Source of the DNA: Pseudoalteromonas sp. T1lg23B | GTDB taxonomy: Bacteria; Pseudomonadota; Gammaproteobacteria; Enterobacterales; Alteromonadaceae | Direction: 5' to 3' | Length of the DNA stretch: 64,000 bases | Assembly (NCBI RefSeq): GCF_002964665.1 | Contig: NZ_PQBZ01000034.1 | Coordinates: forward strand, 496,429 to 560,428 | Shown here: positions 17,889 to 27,410 of the stretch, piece by piece | How the letters are laid out: each line of letters opens with the position of its first letter | How positions within the stretch are numbered: position 1 is the stretch's first letter | The notes under the pieces: generated by a model | Told to the model about the DNA's origin: nothing | The model's input: the letters and a program-made list of their open reading frames with translations, nothing else | Database searches by the model: none | Position numbers and translations under genes: made by a program

Positions 17889-20153
17889 TTATAAAAACCA
17901 ATATGCGCGTGATTTTCTTGCAGACTCTATAGAAATACTCGAATGACTAAATCGAATTCGGATATGTCCCTCATGTGCTGTATCTAGCAATTTAACGTTT
18001 CGGTGCTTATAGCGTCCAACGACAGAGTCATGAGGAAGGTGCCACATAGAATAGAAACTTCGAGAAATAATCGCAATGTGTGGGTCAACAGCTTGGATAA
18101 AAGCATCACCTGATGACGTTTTACTACCATGGTGAGGGACGAGCAAAATATCACTACGTAACTCTTGGCCATATAGCTCAACCAGTCTGCGCTCAGCAGC
18201 TTGCTCAATATCACCTGGCAATAACACTGAAAACTTGCCATCCGTTATTCTTATCACACAGGAGGTGTTGTTGTCGCTGTTCATCATTTGTAATGGCCAC
18301 AAAGATTCAATCGTTAGCTTTCCCATGGTGACTGTTCTAATTCTACACTGTGAATTTGATTGCAAATTATGAAATGCTTGCAAAGGGCTATAGCCGCTAA
18401 ATCTAATCAGTTCCTTGATGCCACCAATATGGTCTTGATCGGAATGACTCAAAACAACGTGAAAAAGTCGTAGTTGATGCTTTAGTATGTATGGTTGTAC
18501 AACACGTTCGAACAAGGAGAAACTATTAAAATATTTTGCCCCCAAATCATAGAGTAACGCCTGTGTCTTATGGGAAACCAAAACTGAGGTGCCATGACCT
18601 ACGTCAAATACATCAACTTGCCACTCAATACTCGGCTTTAAATAGCTGTGCCCTACTGAGATAAGCAAAGGCATAACCGCAATCCAGCGCCACAGCACAA
18701 AATGTATGCCCAACATTAGAGATAAATAAAAGGCAATTAAAAAGGGCCAGTCAAATGGCAGTGTTTCAAGCCATCCTGAGCTAGCTAATAATTCCGTACA
18801 AACCCGCAATACCCAATTCACAAGGTGATCAAAAGCGTAATACCAAATTGTATTGAGATTAAAATACAGGCAAGCAAGCATCAGTAACAAAACTGGTAAA
18901 ATCAGAAAAGTCAGCAGTGGTATAAAAATCAGATTAGTAATGACAGCGCCAAGACTCACACCATAAAAGTAGAAGCTACTTAATGGTGCGAGAATAACAC
19001 CGAGCAGCACCTGTAAAACTAGCAACTTAATGATTATGCCGCTGTTGTTTATGCGACTAGTGCGTAAATTAGCGATGGTGAAAATAGCGTAAACAGCAAT
19101 AAATGAAAAATACAGACCAGGGTTTAATAACGAAAACGGATCAAGCAATAGCACGGTACAAAGCGCAAAAAGTAAAGTTCGGTAATTTACAACACGCCAT
19201 GCATACAAATAGGCAGCCACCAGCACGGCCAACATAACCAACGCCCGCAATGCTGAAACACCAAAGCCACTTAGCGATACATAAAGGCCAGCGACGAACA
19301 AACCGAACACTGCATACAGAGCATTAATATCTTTTCTTTGCTCGCACGTTTTAAAACAAAAGCTAATTAAAAAGACCAGCAGCTTGGAGATATAAAAAAA
19401 TAGGCCATACACAATCCCTACATGTAGGCCTGAAATGGCCAACATATGGCTTAGACCTAGACGTTGCATTATTAGCTTATCTTCATAATCAGTATGAGAT
19501 TTATCTCCACTGAGTAAAGTGTAATACAGCCAACCAAGTTTAAAATGGCCTATACGTTGCCACAACCACTCCCGATACAACTGTGAGCTGTTTAATGACG
19601 CCTCACTACTAACCACCAAATCTATCAGTTTCCCTTTAAACTGAACGTGGCGGGTAAATGCATATAACTCGCTATTAAAACTATCGAAATTCACTCTACT
19701 TCTATAAGGTTTTAATTTTGCAGAGGCGGAAAAAGACGCTCCTATGGCCGGTGAGTGAGGCAAAGACGGTATGGAAACATTTGCCCTGACGGTGCGAAAC
19801 CATGCTATTGAGCTATCTCCAACTTGAGTAAATTGAACCTGATAGTAGTCACGTCCGAGTTGTTTATCGAACACACCACGCACGCTAACTAGTTGAGAAT
19901 TTGTACCTTTTTCATCAATTGGCTTGTAAAATAAGCAATAATGTACCTGAACTGAAAAAATAGCGAAAATAAACCCTAACAAAACTAACCAAAACGGCTT
20001 AAAATAACGGGCAATGACCACAAGAAACAAAACGCTGCAATAAAACTGCCATCGCCCATAAAAAAATACGGTGAGCATGCAGCCAAATGTAAACCCGTAC
20101 CCCAAGAGAACTGAAGTATATGGTTGCACACTATGGCTAAGAAAACGATCCAA
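17889..20153 (-). CDS. comEC: ComEC/Rec2-family DNA internalisation protein
   Basis: ComEC forms the inner-membrane channel for single-stranded DNA uptake in natural transformation. The 754 residues show an N-terminal DUF4131 region, a large multi-helix competence domain (about 200-480), and a C-terminal metallo-beta-lactamase-like domain with SHSDQDHIGGI and VPHHGSKTSSGD. The start is uncertain. The TTG at 20151-20153 has a weak AGGT 8 bases upstream. A GTG at 20127-20129 has none. With the TTG, the gene overlaps the 5' end of the divergent DUF2062 gene by 21 bp. It lies upstream of msbA, as in many gammaproteobacteria. Confidence 0.93.
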   Translation of the reverse strand: MDRFLSHSVQPYTSVLLGYGFTFGCMLTVFFYGRWQFYCSVLFLVVIARYFKPFWLVLLGFIFAIFSVQVHYCLFYKPIDEKGTNSQLVSVRGVFDKQLGRDYYQVQFTQVGDSSIAWFRTVRANVSIPSLPHSPAIGASFSASAKLKPYRSRVNFDSFNSELYAFTRHVQFKGKLIDLVVSSEASLNSSQLYREWLWQRIGHFKLGWLYYTLLSGDKSHTDYEDKLIMQRLGLSHMLAISGLHVGIVYGLFFYISKLLVFLISFCFKTCEQRKDINALYAVFGLFVAGLYVSLSGFGVSALRALVMLAVLVAAYLYAWRVVNYRTLLFALCTVLLLDPFSLLNPGLYFSFIAVYAIFTIANLRTSRINNSGIIIKLLVLQVLLGVILAPLSSFYFYGVSLGAVITNLIFIPLLTFLILPVLLLMLACLYFNLNTIWYYAFDHLVNWVLRVCTELLASSGWLETLPFDWPFLIAFYLSLMLGIHFVLWRWIAVMPLLISVGHSYLKPSIEWQVDVFDVGHGTSVLVSHKTQALLYDLGAKYFNSFSLFERVVQPYILKHQLRLFHVVLSHSDQDHIGGIKELIRFSGYSPLQAFHNLQSNSQCRIRTVTMGKLTIESLWPLQMMNSDNNTSCVIRITDGKFSVLLPGDIEQAAERRLVELYGQELRSDILLVPHHGSKTSSGDAFIQAVDPHIAIISRSFYSMWHLPHDSVVGRYKHRNVKLLDTAHEGHIRIRFSHSSISIESARKSRAYWFL

Positions 20154-20639
20154 CGCTTTTTACCTGATCACAATAAGATCAAACAGCAAAAGTCATTGAA
20201 AATATTTGGTCGTTTGTTACATGACGCCAACTTATGGCACTTGAATCGCCGCTCCGCACGGGGAGCATTCTCCGTAGGGTTATTTTTTGCGTTCATCCCT
20301 GTTCCTTTTCAAATGGTGCTAGCGGCTGCATTCGCAATTCCCTTTCGCGTAAACTTGCCGCTGTCAGTGGCTTTGGTTTGGCTCACCAACCCTTTAACTA
20401 TGCCACCTATTTTCTATTGTTCTTACCTAGTCGGTGTACTTGCTCTTGGTCAAGAAACCCAACCATTTCACTTTGAAGCAAGTTGGGAATGGCTATCACA
20501 AAGCCTTTCTACCATTGGTCCCGCCTTTATGGTTGGGTCCTTGATTTGTGCGAGCATCGCCTCTGTTATTGGCTATTTTGGTATCGATTATTTATGGCGA
20601 CGCTCCGTTAATAGAGCCTGGTCTTCAAGGCGTTCTTGA
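20133..20639 (+). CDS. DUF2062 membrane protein
   Basis: This 168-residue protein belongs to the DUF2062 family. Its function is unknown. After a basic N-terminus (MAKKTIQRFLPDHNKIK) there are hydrophobic segments around 45-80, 90-110 and 130-155, and a basic tail. The motif RRSARGAFSVGLFFAFIPVP is typical. I use the ATG at 20133; a TTG three codons earlier is in frame. It is head to head with comEC, so its promoter must lie inside the comEC coding region. A bidirectional terminator follows. Confidence 0.85.
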   Translation: MAKKTIQRFLPDHNKIKQQKSLKIFGRLLHDANLWHLNRRSARGAFSVGLFFAFIPVPFQMVLAAAFAIPFRVNLPLSVALVWLTNPLTMPPIFYCSYLVGVLALGQETQPFHFEASWEWLSQSLSTIGPAFMVGSLICASIASVIGYFGIDYLWRRSVNRAWSSRRS

Positions 20640-20658
20640 TACTTGATAAATGATAGAC

Positions 20659-20688
20659 AATAAAAAAGCCCGTACGGGCTTTTTTATT
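20659..20688. terminator. Bidirectional terminator between DUF2062 and DUF3466 genes
   Basis: A symmetric palindrome centred on AGCCCGTACGGGCT is flanked by A6 on the left and T6 on the right. It can therefore end both convergent transcripts. Confidence 0.9.
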
Positions 20689-20694
20689 GTGGGA

Positions 20695-22440
20695 TTAAGA
20701 TGAAGTTCTAGCCAGCGTTAGCTTACGTCGTCTTAACCAAACAAATGGTAACGCCAGTAAACTTAAGACCGACCAGCTGCCTGACTGACGCTCATAAGTT
20801 TCCGCTTCTGGTGGAGCACAATCTTCAACTTCTCCGCTTGGGTTTGGCGTCAATAACACTGGTAGTGTTACTGACTCATACTCAATCTCACCATTACTGT
20901 CTTTTTCAATATTACCTAGCCTGTCTCTACGTTCTACCGTTTTAGTAGCAATCGCGTAAATATGGTTAGATTCAGTAATTTTTATCGCTTCTGCAATTGT
21001 GTATGGGTAGCTGTCACCATTGCTATCTTTACATGGTAATAAGTCATTTATATTTACAATCTTTTCATCACCAATTTTATAGATGAAGCCTTCGCGACGA
21101 CGGTTACTACTGTTCTTTTCGATCTCAGCTTGGCCGATAATATAGCCCGCATCATTGATATCTGTGGCAACCGTTTTTGACCCCTTAAAAAAGTAAGGTA
21201 GTTGCACGTACTTGTTCTCATTTAAATCGTAATAGAACGCATACTGGTCAATCACCGAACCTCTGATGTTCTCAGCCATGTAACCGATAGCAATATTATT
21301 GTTATTAATATCTGTCGCTTTACCTAATTCGTACCAGTTTTCTAGTGTTTTAAAAGGCTTGAATTCACCACCTTCAAAATAACCAGCTACACCATACGGG
21401 TAAAGGTCATCACCCTCTCGATAAGGAGAATAACCTACCGCAACGCCTGATTTATTCACAGCCAACGCTGCGCTAACGAAAGCGTCATTCTCATCGTCTT
21501 TGGGTGTTAAACCCAATCCAAGGTTTGCAGTGCTCAGAACATTGAAATTCTCATCCAGCTTCCACTGAAATGCTCGCAAATCATAAAATTGGCTTGCTTG
21601 CTGTCGTTGCCACGCGCACACAGCTAGCGGTTCGTCTTTATCATCACAGCTGTCATCATAGTTGGTCTGGCGATTTTCAGGTATCCCAATGCTGCTTTGA
21701 CCCACAACCAAATAACTGCCATCGTCCAACTTTTTAATATCAGTGGCGATGCTAAAACCGCCATGCTCAGAAAACTCCGGAGATAAAGTTATTTTTTGTC
21801 CGCTCGTGGTGAGCACTATGCCTCTTGAAGCCCAATCTCGAACAAAAAACGTCTCAGCTTCCGATTCGCCATCTGGGGTAAAGGTTGTTTTAGTGAACGG
21901 TGCAGATCCCCATCCAGCAATCACTCCATCTTCACTGATTGAAGTTAAGTAGTTTGATACCGAGCGCGTTAAGCCGTTAGTGTCTTCTGTTTCTACATCA
22001 AACAACACTTGCTCATCAGCAGACACCGCATCTATATTCAATGCGATACGGTCCTGAATTTTTTGATACTTAGCATTGTTGGACCTAGCGTTTAAAAAAC
22101 CTAACATGAAGCTATTTGCATCTGCATTCGTTGCTGCAGCACCATTTTTAATATCTTCTAAGGTAAAAGAAATTTCTTCATCTATAGCTTCATAGCTTTC
22201 TTTTGTATTGTCATAGGCGCTTATAAGATCTGCATCTTCAAAGTCAATATAAGATATATCTATGGGTAGGTTAAAAATACTCGATGCTGCACCGATGATT
22301 TCACCTTTATCGTTCACATCTGAAATAAATGTATATTTAGCCCCTTCATAGCGAGGGAGTTCAGATAATGTATAAGTTGCTCCAAGAGCTTGACCACTGA
22401 GGCCGGCTAAAATACTTGCAGCTAAAACTGTGTGCTTCAT
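20695..22440 (-). CDS. DUF3466 secreted protein with C-terminal sorting-like signal
   Basis: The 581 residues start with a signal peptide (MKHTVLAASILAGLSGQALG, about 1-20). The body is a repetitive beta-rich region with HAF-like units such as SDVNDKGEIIGAAS, ATDINNNNIAIGYMAE and ATDINDAGYIIGQAE. The C-terminus has a short SGSWS motif, a hydrophobic helix and an RRRK cluster. That layout resembles a GlyGly-CTERM sorting tail recognised by rhombosortase. The function is unknown, but a surface or envelope location is likely. It is followed only by the shared terminator. Its start lies 11 bp from the uup stop, so it may be read with uup. Confidence 0.8.
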   Translation of the reverse strand: MKHTVLAASILAGLSGQALGATYTLSELPRYEGAKYTFISDVNDKGEIIGAASSIFNLPIDISYIDFEDADLISAYDNTKESYEAIDEEISFTLEDIKNGAAATNADANSFMLGFLNARSNNAKYQKIQDRIALNIDAVSADEQVLFDVETEDTNGLTRSVSNYLTSISEDGVIAGWGSAPFTKTTFTPDGESEAETFFVRDWASRGIVLTTSGQKITLSPEFSEHGGFSIATDIKKLDDGSYLVVGQSSIGIPENRQTNYDDSCDDKDEPLAVCAWQRQQASQFYDLRAFQWKLDENFNVLSTANLGLGLTPKDDENDAFVSAALAVNKSGVAVGYSPYREGDDLYPYGVAGYFEGGEFKPFKTLENWYELGKATDINNNNIAIGYMAENIRGSVIDQYAFYYDLNENKYVQLPYFFKGSKTVATDINDAGYIIGQAEIEKNSSNRRREGFIYKIGDEKIVNINDLLPCKDSNGDSYPYTIAEAIKITESNHIYAIATKTVERRDRLGNIEKDSNGEIEYESVTLPVLLTPNPSGEVEDCAPPEAETYERQSGSWSVLSLLALPFVWLRRRKLTLARTSS

Positions 22441-22451
22441 TTTTATCCTTA

Positions 22452-24362
22452 CTACTGATTCTGTAATGCTTCTAATTCTTCCCAGCGCTCAAACGCAGCC
22501 TCAAGCTTCGACTCAAGCTCAGCCAATTCGTTCAACGCAGTTTGTGTAGTTTGTGAGTCTTGTTTAAAAAAGTCCGGAGCATTAACAACTTCTTGCTGTG
22601 TTTCTAATGCTTGCTCAAGCTCTTCTACTTTACTTGGCAACTGTTCCAATTCAAGTTTTAATTTGTAACTCAACTTGGTTGTTTTGTTACCAGCTTTCGT
22701 TTGCTTGGCTTGCTTTTCAGCTTCTTGTTTGTGTTGCTTTTCAAGTTCTTTGGCTTGTGCCTGACGATGTTCAAGATACTGCTCATAGTCTGAATAACCA
22801 CCTACAATATCTGTGATCTGGCCACTGCCTTCAAAAGCCCACACCGAGTTACAGGTATTATCAATGAACTCACGATCGTGACTGACTATTAATATCGTAC
22901 CTTGGTATTGATTGATAATATCTTCAAGTAGTTCAAGCGTTTCAATATCTAAGTCATTCGTTGGCTCATCCAGAACTAGAACATTAGATGGCTTTAAAAA
23001 TAGTTTGGCCAACAGTAATCGGTTCTTCTCACCACCGGATAAAGCCTTAACTGGTGTTCTCGCTCTGGCCGGTGGAAATAAAAAGTCTTGCAGATAACCC
23101 AGTACATGGCGGCTTCGACCGCCCATCATTACTTCTTGTTTACCCTCAGCAACGTTATCTTGAACGGTAGCTTCTTCGTCAAGCTTCTCACGATATTGGT
23201 CGAAATAGGCCACTTCAAGGTTAACACCCTGTTTTATTTTCCCTTGATCAGCGTCTAACTTACCAAACAATAATTTGAGTAGTGTTGTTTTGCCAACGCC
23301 ATTCGGCCCAACCAAACCAACCCTGTCACCTCGCATAACCAGCGTTGAAAAGTCTTTTGCAATGACTTTGTCTTTAAAAGCATGATGAACATGCTGCGCC
23401 TCAAAGACCAGTTTTCCAGAGCGCTCAGCGGTTTCAATATTGAAATCAGTTTTACCAACTTGCTCTACGCGTTGTTTACGTTCATTGCGTAAAGCCTTAA
23501 GTGCTCTGACACGCCCCTCATTACGGGTTCTTCGCGCTTTGATCCCTTGCCTGATCCAAGCTTCTTCTTCCGCTAGCTTTTTATCAAACAAAGCATTTTG
23601 TGTCTCTTCAACTTTTAAATCATGAGCTTTTTGCTCTAAGTATTTGGCATAATCACCTGGGTATGAGACCAGCTTGCCACGATCTAAATCAAGAATACGT
23701 GTAGCCACTGCACGTATAAATGCCCTATCGTGTGAAATAAAGACAATACCGCCTTTGAACTCTTTTAGAAATTGCTCAAGCCAGATAACGCTATTCATAT
23801 CGAGGTGGTTGGTAGGCTCATCGAGCAGTAATAAATCAGGCTCACTGACCAATGCTTTGGCGAGCGCAACCTTTCTTAACCAACCACCAGATAATTTTTC
23901 AAGACGCATACTTCCTACCAACTCCAACTGGCTTAAAACCAATTTGATACGGCTTTCAAAGCGCCAAGCATCAGCAGCCTCAATTTTGTTAGATAACTTC
24001 TCTAACTTATTTAAAAGTGATGGAGATTGATCTGTTTGTAGCGCTTCGCTGATATGGTTAAATTCGATAAGCAGCTCAGCGATATCGGGTAAGCCATTAG
24101 CGACATAGTCAAAAACCGAGCCTTCTGCACCTTTTGGTGGGTCTTGCTCTAAGCGAGAAACCTTTAACTCTCCCACTCGGTTAATTTCACCATCATCTAA
24201 CTGTACCGCGCCATCTAGGACCTTGAGTAGAGTCGATTTACCGGCACCATTACGGCCTACAATACACACCCTTTCTCCGGCTTCGATGACGGCATCTGCA
24301 TCATCCAACAATGGGTGTGTGCCAAACGCTAATTGCGCTTTTGATATTCTGATTAAATCCAT
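22452..24362 (-). CDS. uup: ABC-F family ATPase Uup
   Basis: Uup is a soluble ABC-F protein with two ATPase domains, linked in E. coli to ribosome function and to limiting transposon precise excision. Walker A motifs VGRNGAGKST and VGPNGVGKTT, signature LSGGWLRKVALAKA and LSGGEKNRLLLAKL, and Walker B LLLLDEPTNHLD and VLVLDEPTNDLD are all present. A charged C-terminal coiled coil follows (about 540-636). The ATG at 24360-24362 gives 636 residues (635 in E. coli) and starts 1 base after the upstream stop. The longer frame to 24425 lies inside the glutaredoxin-like gene. Confidence 0.97.
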   Translation of the reverse strand: MDLIRISKAQLAFGTHPLLDDADAVIEAGERVCIVGRNGAGKSTLLKVLDGAVQLDDGEINRVGELKVSRLEQDPPKGAEGSVFDYVANGLPDIAELLIEFNHISEALQTDQSPSLLNKLEKLSNKIEAADAWRFESRIKLVLSQLELVGSMRLEKLSGGWLRKVALAKALVSEPDLLLLDEPTNHLDMNSVIWLEQFLKEFKGGIVFISHDRAFIRAVATRILDLDRGKLVSYPGDYAKYLEQKAHDLKVEETQNALFDKKLAEEEAWIRQGIKARRTRNEGRVRALKALRNERKQRVEQVGKTDFNIETAERSGKLVFEAQHVHHAFKDKVIAKDFSTLVMRGDRVGLVGPNGVGKTTLLKLLFGKLDADQGKIKQGVNLEVAYFDQYREKLDEEATVQDNVAEGKQEVMMGGRSRHVLGYLQDFLFPPARARTPVKALSGGEKNRLLLAKLFLKPSNVLVLDEPTNDLDIETLELLEDIINQYQGTILIVSHDREFIDNTCNSVWAFEGSGQITDIVGGYSDYEQYLEHRQAQAKELEKQHKQEAEKQAKQTKAGNKTTKLSYKLKLELEQLPSKVEELEQALETQQEVVNAPDFFKQDSQTTQTALNELAELESKLEAAFERWEELEALQNQ

Positions 24363-24363
24363 A

Positions 24364-24594
24364 TTATTCTGCGAGTAGTTGAATTTGTTCAAGTTCGAAC
24401 GGCCAATAAAGAGCCTGTCCGTCACGTGTTCTTTTTATAACTGGGATCGAAGTTTGATAGGCTTCCATAAGCATTGGGTCGTCAACAATATCGACATGCT
24501 CAATATCATCTGCACTTAAAACTTGTCGTGCTAATTCATCAGCTTGCTCACACAAATGACACCCTTGTGTAAAATACAAAATATACTTAGCCAT
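24364..24594 (-). CDS. Glutaredoxin-like (DUF836) protein
   Basis: This 76-residue protein has a thioredoxin-like fold signature: YILYFTQGCHLCEQA with a CxxC pair (Cys12, Cys15), then the cis-proline stretch SIPVIKR. It fits the DUF836/glutaredoxin-like group; the redox partner is unknown. It overlaps the rlmKL stop by 8 bp and ends 1 base before uup, so all three genes are coupled. Confidence 0.88.
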   Translation of the reverse strand: MAKYILYFTQGCHLCEQADELARQVLSADDIEHVDIVDDPMLMEAYQTSIPVIKRTRDGQALYWPFELEQIQLLAE

Positions 24595-26698
24595 GGGTTA
24601 TCAACCAACTGTTATGAATTTGCTTATTTCTCTTAAAATCAGGTGATAGTGTCTGCTCGGAAATATTCTCAGCTTTTAAACCCAATCCCATCAATCCAAC
24701 TTCGTCCATCTTAAAACCGCGTTTGTTATTGGAAAAAATTAAGGTACCTTTTGGACTTAAAATCTTTTTAATCCAAGTCAACAGCTGAATATGATCGCGT
24801 TGAACATCAAATACCTCTTTCATTCTCTTGGAGTTTGAAAAGGTCGGTGGGTCTAAAAAAATCAAGTCATACTGGCCTTGGGCATGCTCCAGCCATTTTA
24901 AGCAATCAGCCTGTTCGAAGCGGTAGCGTGGATTTTTCAAATTGTTCAAAGCAAAGTTTTCTTCAGCCCATTTTAAATAGGTTTTTGACATATCTACTGT
25001 CGTTACTGACTTTGCACCACCTAACGCCGCATGCACAGATGCTGAGCCTGTATAAGAGAATAAATTTAAAAAGCGCTTATCTTTAGCATGTTCTTGAATA
25101 TAACGACGCGCTAGGCGATGATCTAAAAACAATCCAGTATCTAAATAATCAAATAAGTTGATTTTGAATTTGGCACCAAACTCTTCAACCGTATCGTAAC
25201 GATGTTGTTTATCCATCGCCGTATATTGAGACTCGCCCTTTTGTTTTTTGCGCACTTTTACAGCTATATCTTCAGGGGCAATATTAAGTTGTTCTGCGGT
25301 CAAAGTGATCACATCTTGCAAGCGCTTCTGAGCCACCAAATCATCGATCTCTTTCGGTGCCGCATACTCAAAAATCACTGCTGAATTGTTATAAATATCT
25401 ACAGCAACATTGTATTCAGGAATATCTGCATCATACACACGGTATGCGTTAATTTGCTCTTTTTTAAGCCAGCTTTTAAGGGCTTGTTTATTCTTTTTCA
25501 AACGATTAGCAAAGGCTTGAGATCCTTCAAAATTTAGCCCCGTTTTTTGCTCGTTTTGTGAGACTTGGCGCTCGTTCAATTGGTATAAATTTAACTCTAC
25601 GTCGATAGGCCCGTTTTTGAACTTGTAGCGTTTTTCTCGTGAAAGCTTGAGTAATTTGAACAAGCTATCATCAGTACCCAACAAAGCCAGACGCCAATCT
25701 TGGAAATGCTTCTTAAACGCGATCCCCATATTACGATATAAATTGACTAATTCTGCCATCGAACCCAAGCGTTCACCGTATGGAAGGTTACTCAGAACCA
25801 CACCTGGGCGCTTTGCAACCTTATTTAACGCGTTCGCATCTTTGGCTGAAAACTTGATATGGTCTGCGACACCTGCCCTTTGCGCGTTCTGCTGAGCAAT
25901 ATCGATGACTTTATCCTCTAGATCCGATCCGATGATCCAAAGCGTATTATCAACTTCTGTCGCTTTCACCTGTGCTTTGATCTCGTCAAATTTGGCTTTT
26001 CTAAAACTCGGTAAACGTTTGAAGGCAAACTCTCTATTCGTGTTCGGATAGATATTATTCGCCATACACGCAGCTTCAATTAATAATGTGCCAGAACCAC
26101 AACATGGATCAAACAAAGGGCGAGACGTATCCTCTAACCAACCACTACGCTTTACCAACGCCGCAGCAAGATGTTCGCGAATTGGTGCTTTACCTTGACG
26201 TGTACGGTAACCCCTATCGGATAAGCGCGGGCCTGAATAATCGATATATAATGAGCAACTGTGTTTATTTAATTTGGCAATAACACGGATGTTAGGCTCT
26301 GTTTTATCGACGTTTGGACGTTGTTCATACAAATCATTAAAATAATCAACAATGCCATCTTTGATCACTAGACCCGAAAATTGCGTGTTCTTAAGTTCAT
26401 TATTTGTGCCGTTGAATTCGATGGCAAAAGTTTGTGTAGGGCCAAACCAATCTTGCCAAGCCTGAAATCGTGCAAACTTATACAACGCTGCTTTGTCTTT
26501 TATATCCTCGCTTTCGTCAATCAGTAACATAACTCGTGTAGCGAAGCGTGTTGTTAAACAAAACTTTTGAGCTGCTAGGTTATCGGCGTTGAACCTAACT
26601 GAACCAACGCTTTGCTTGCCCAGTTCCAGGCCCGCTTGTTGAAGTTCTTCTGCAAGGAGATGTTCGATACCAATAGATGTGAGCGCGATAAATTGCAA
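24587..26698 (-). CDS. rlmL: Bifunctional 23S rRNA methyltransferase RlmKL
   Basis: RlmKL makes m2G2445 (N-terminal half) and m7G2069 (C-terminal half) in 23S rRNA. The 703 residues (702 in E. coli) show a THUMP region (about 45-155), an RlmL methyltransferase with FDPCCGSGTLLIEA and LSNLPYGERLG, and an RlmK methyltransferase with LNLFSYTGSASVHAALGGA and LIFLDPPTFSNSKRM. It is upstream of the glutaredoxin-like gene and uup, as in the E. coli order. The usual ycbX neighbour is absent. Confidence 0.97.
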   Translation of the reverse strand: MQFIALTSIGIEHLLAEELQQAGLELGKQSVGSVRFNADNLAAQKFCLTTRFATRVMLLIDESEDIKDKAALYKFARFQAWQDWFGPTQTFAIEFNGTNNELKNTQFSGLVIKDGIVDYFNDLYEQRPNVDKTEPNIRVIAKLNKHSCSLYIDYSGPRLSDRGYRTRQGKAPIREHLAAALVKRSGWLEDTSRPLFDPCCGSGTLLIEAACMANNIYPNTNREFAFKRLPSFRKAKFDEIKAQVKATEVDNTLWIIGSDLEDKVIDIAQQNAQRAGVADHIKFSAKDANALNKVAKRPGVVLSNLPYGERLGSMAELVNLYRNMGIAFKKHFQDWRLALLGTDDSLFKLLKLSREKRYKFKNGPIDVELNLYQLNERQVSQNEQKTGLNFEGSQAFANRLKKNKQALKSWLKKEQINAYRVYDADIPEYNVAVDIYNNSAVIFEYAAPKEIDDLVAQKRLQDVITLTAEQLNIAPEDIAVKVRKKQKGESQYTAMDKQHRYDTVEEFGAKFKINLFDYLDTGLFLDHRLARRYIQEHAKDKRFLNLFSYTGSASVHAALGGAKSVTTVDMSKTYLKWAEENFALNNLKNPRYRFEQADCLKWLEHAQGQYDLIFLDPPTFSNSKRMKEVFDVQRDHIQLLTWIKKILSPKGTLIFSNNKRGFKMDEVGLMGLGLKAENISEQTLSPDFKRNKQIHNSWLITHG

Positions 26699-26757
26699 TG
26701 TACTAACCCTTTATATTCAATTACCCGCGAGTATAACATAGGTTAGAGAGAGCTTGA

Positions 26758-27285
26758 TCACGCCATTTGGGAAATTTTATTGCAACTTATGAGTGGATGA
26801 ACGCGATTGTTCAAAACTTTGATAGCTTGGAATTGTTCCAACTCTAGATTCTCATCCAAAGCAAACTTTGGACTCAAACTAATGCATAAACAAGCACCGT
26901 CAACTTGTTCAACGATAAAAAAGTCGCCTTCTTGTTGAGCTGAGCGCAAACGTACAATTGCTTCTGTGCAAGGCTGATCACCCGTATACGATTCAAAAAA
27001 CCAGCTTTTCGCCTGAACAGGCAACAAGTAAAACTTGGCTGCTGTAGCATTTAAGGCTATTTGACAACATTGCGGTTCAGACCAAATGTTGAAGCTACGC
27101 AAATAAGCAAATACGTTTTGGTAATAAGCAGCTTCATTGATACTAAGATGAGGGTCACAGTAGGCATCTTGGGTCAGTTGACGCAAGCGAAATGGGGTGC
27201 AGAGAATCAACTCTTCACCTAAATCTACAAGCAAACGATTTCTTTGGCGACAACTAATCCATTGCCACTCTTTAGATGCTTGCAA
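26758..27285 (-). CDS. zapC: Cell division protein ZapC
   Basis: ZapC binds FtsZ and promotes protofilament bundling at the division ring. The 175 residues match the family in length and in landmarks: WQWISCRQRNRLLVDLG at the start, KSWFFES in the middle and IKVLNNRVHPLI near the end. It lies between pyrD and rlmKL, the E. coli position. The start is a TTG at 27283-27285, justified by a near-perfect AGGAGGT 5 bases upstream. No ATG in the first 170 codons fits the family start. Confidence 0.88.
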   Translation of the reverse strand: MQASKEWQWISCRQRNRLLVDLGEELILCTPFRLRQLTQDAYCDPHLSINEAAYYQNVFAYLRSFNIWSEPQCCQIALNATAAKFYLLPVQAKSWFFESYTGDQPCTEAIVRLRSAQQEGDFFIVEQVDGACLCISLSPKFALDENLELEQFQAIKVLNNRVHPLISCNKISQMA

Positions 27286-27288
27286 AAT

Positions 27289-27297
27289 CGACCTCCT
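27289..27297 (-). promoter_or_regulatory. Strong Shine-Dalgarno fixing the zapC TTG start
   Basis: On the minus strand AGGAGGT stands 5 bases before TTG. A strong ribosome site with a weak start codon is a common way to set a moderate expression level. Confidence 0.75.
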
Positions 27298-27410
27298 GCC
27301 TACTATTTTCTTTTTTTGAATAGTACGCAGGAGTATAACGAAAAATTACCAACAGTAAAAATATTTATAAGAACAATTTGTTTACGATCATTTGGTTATA
27401 TAACTGATCC

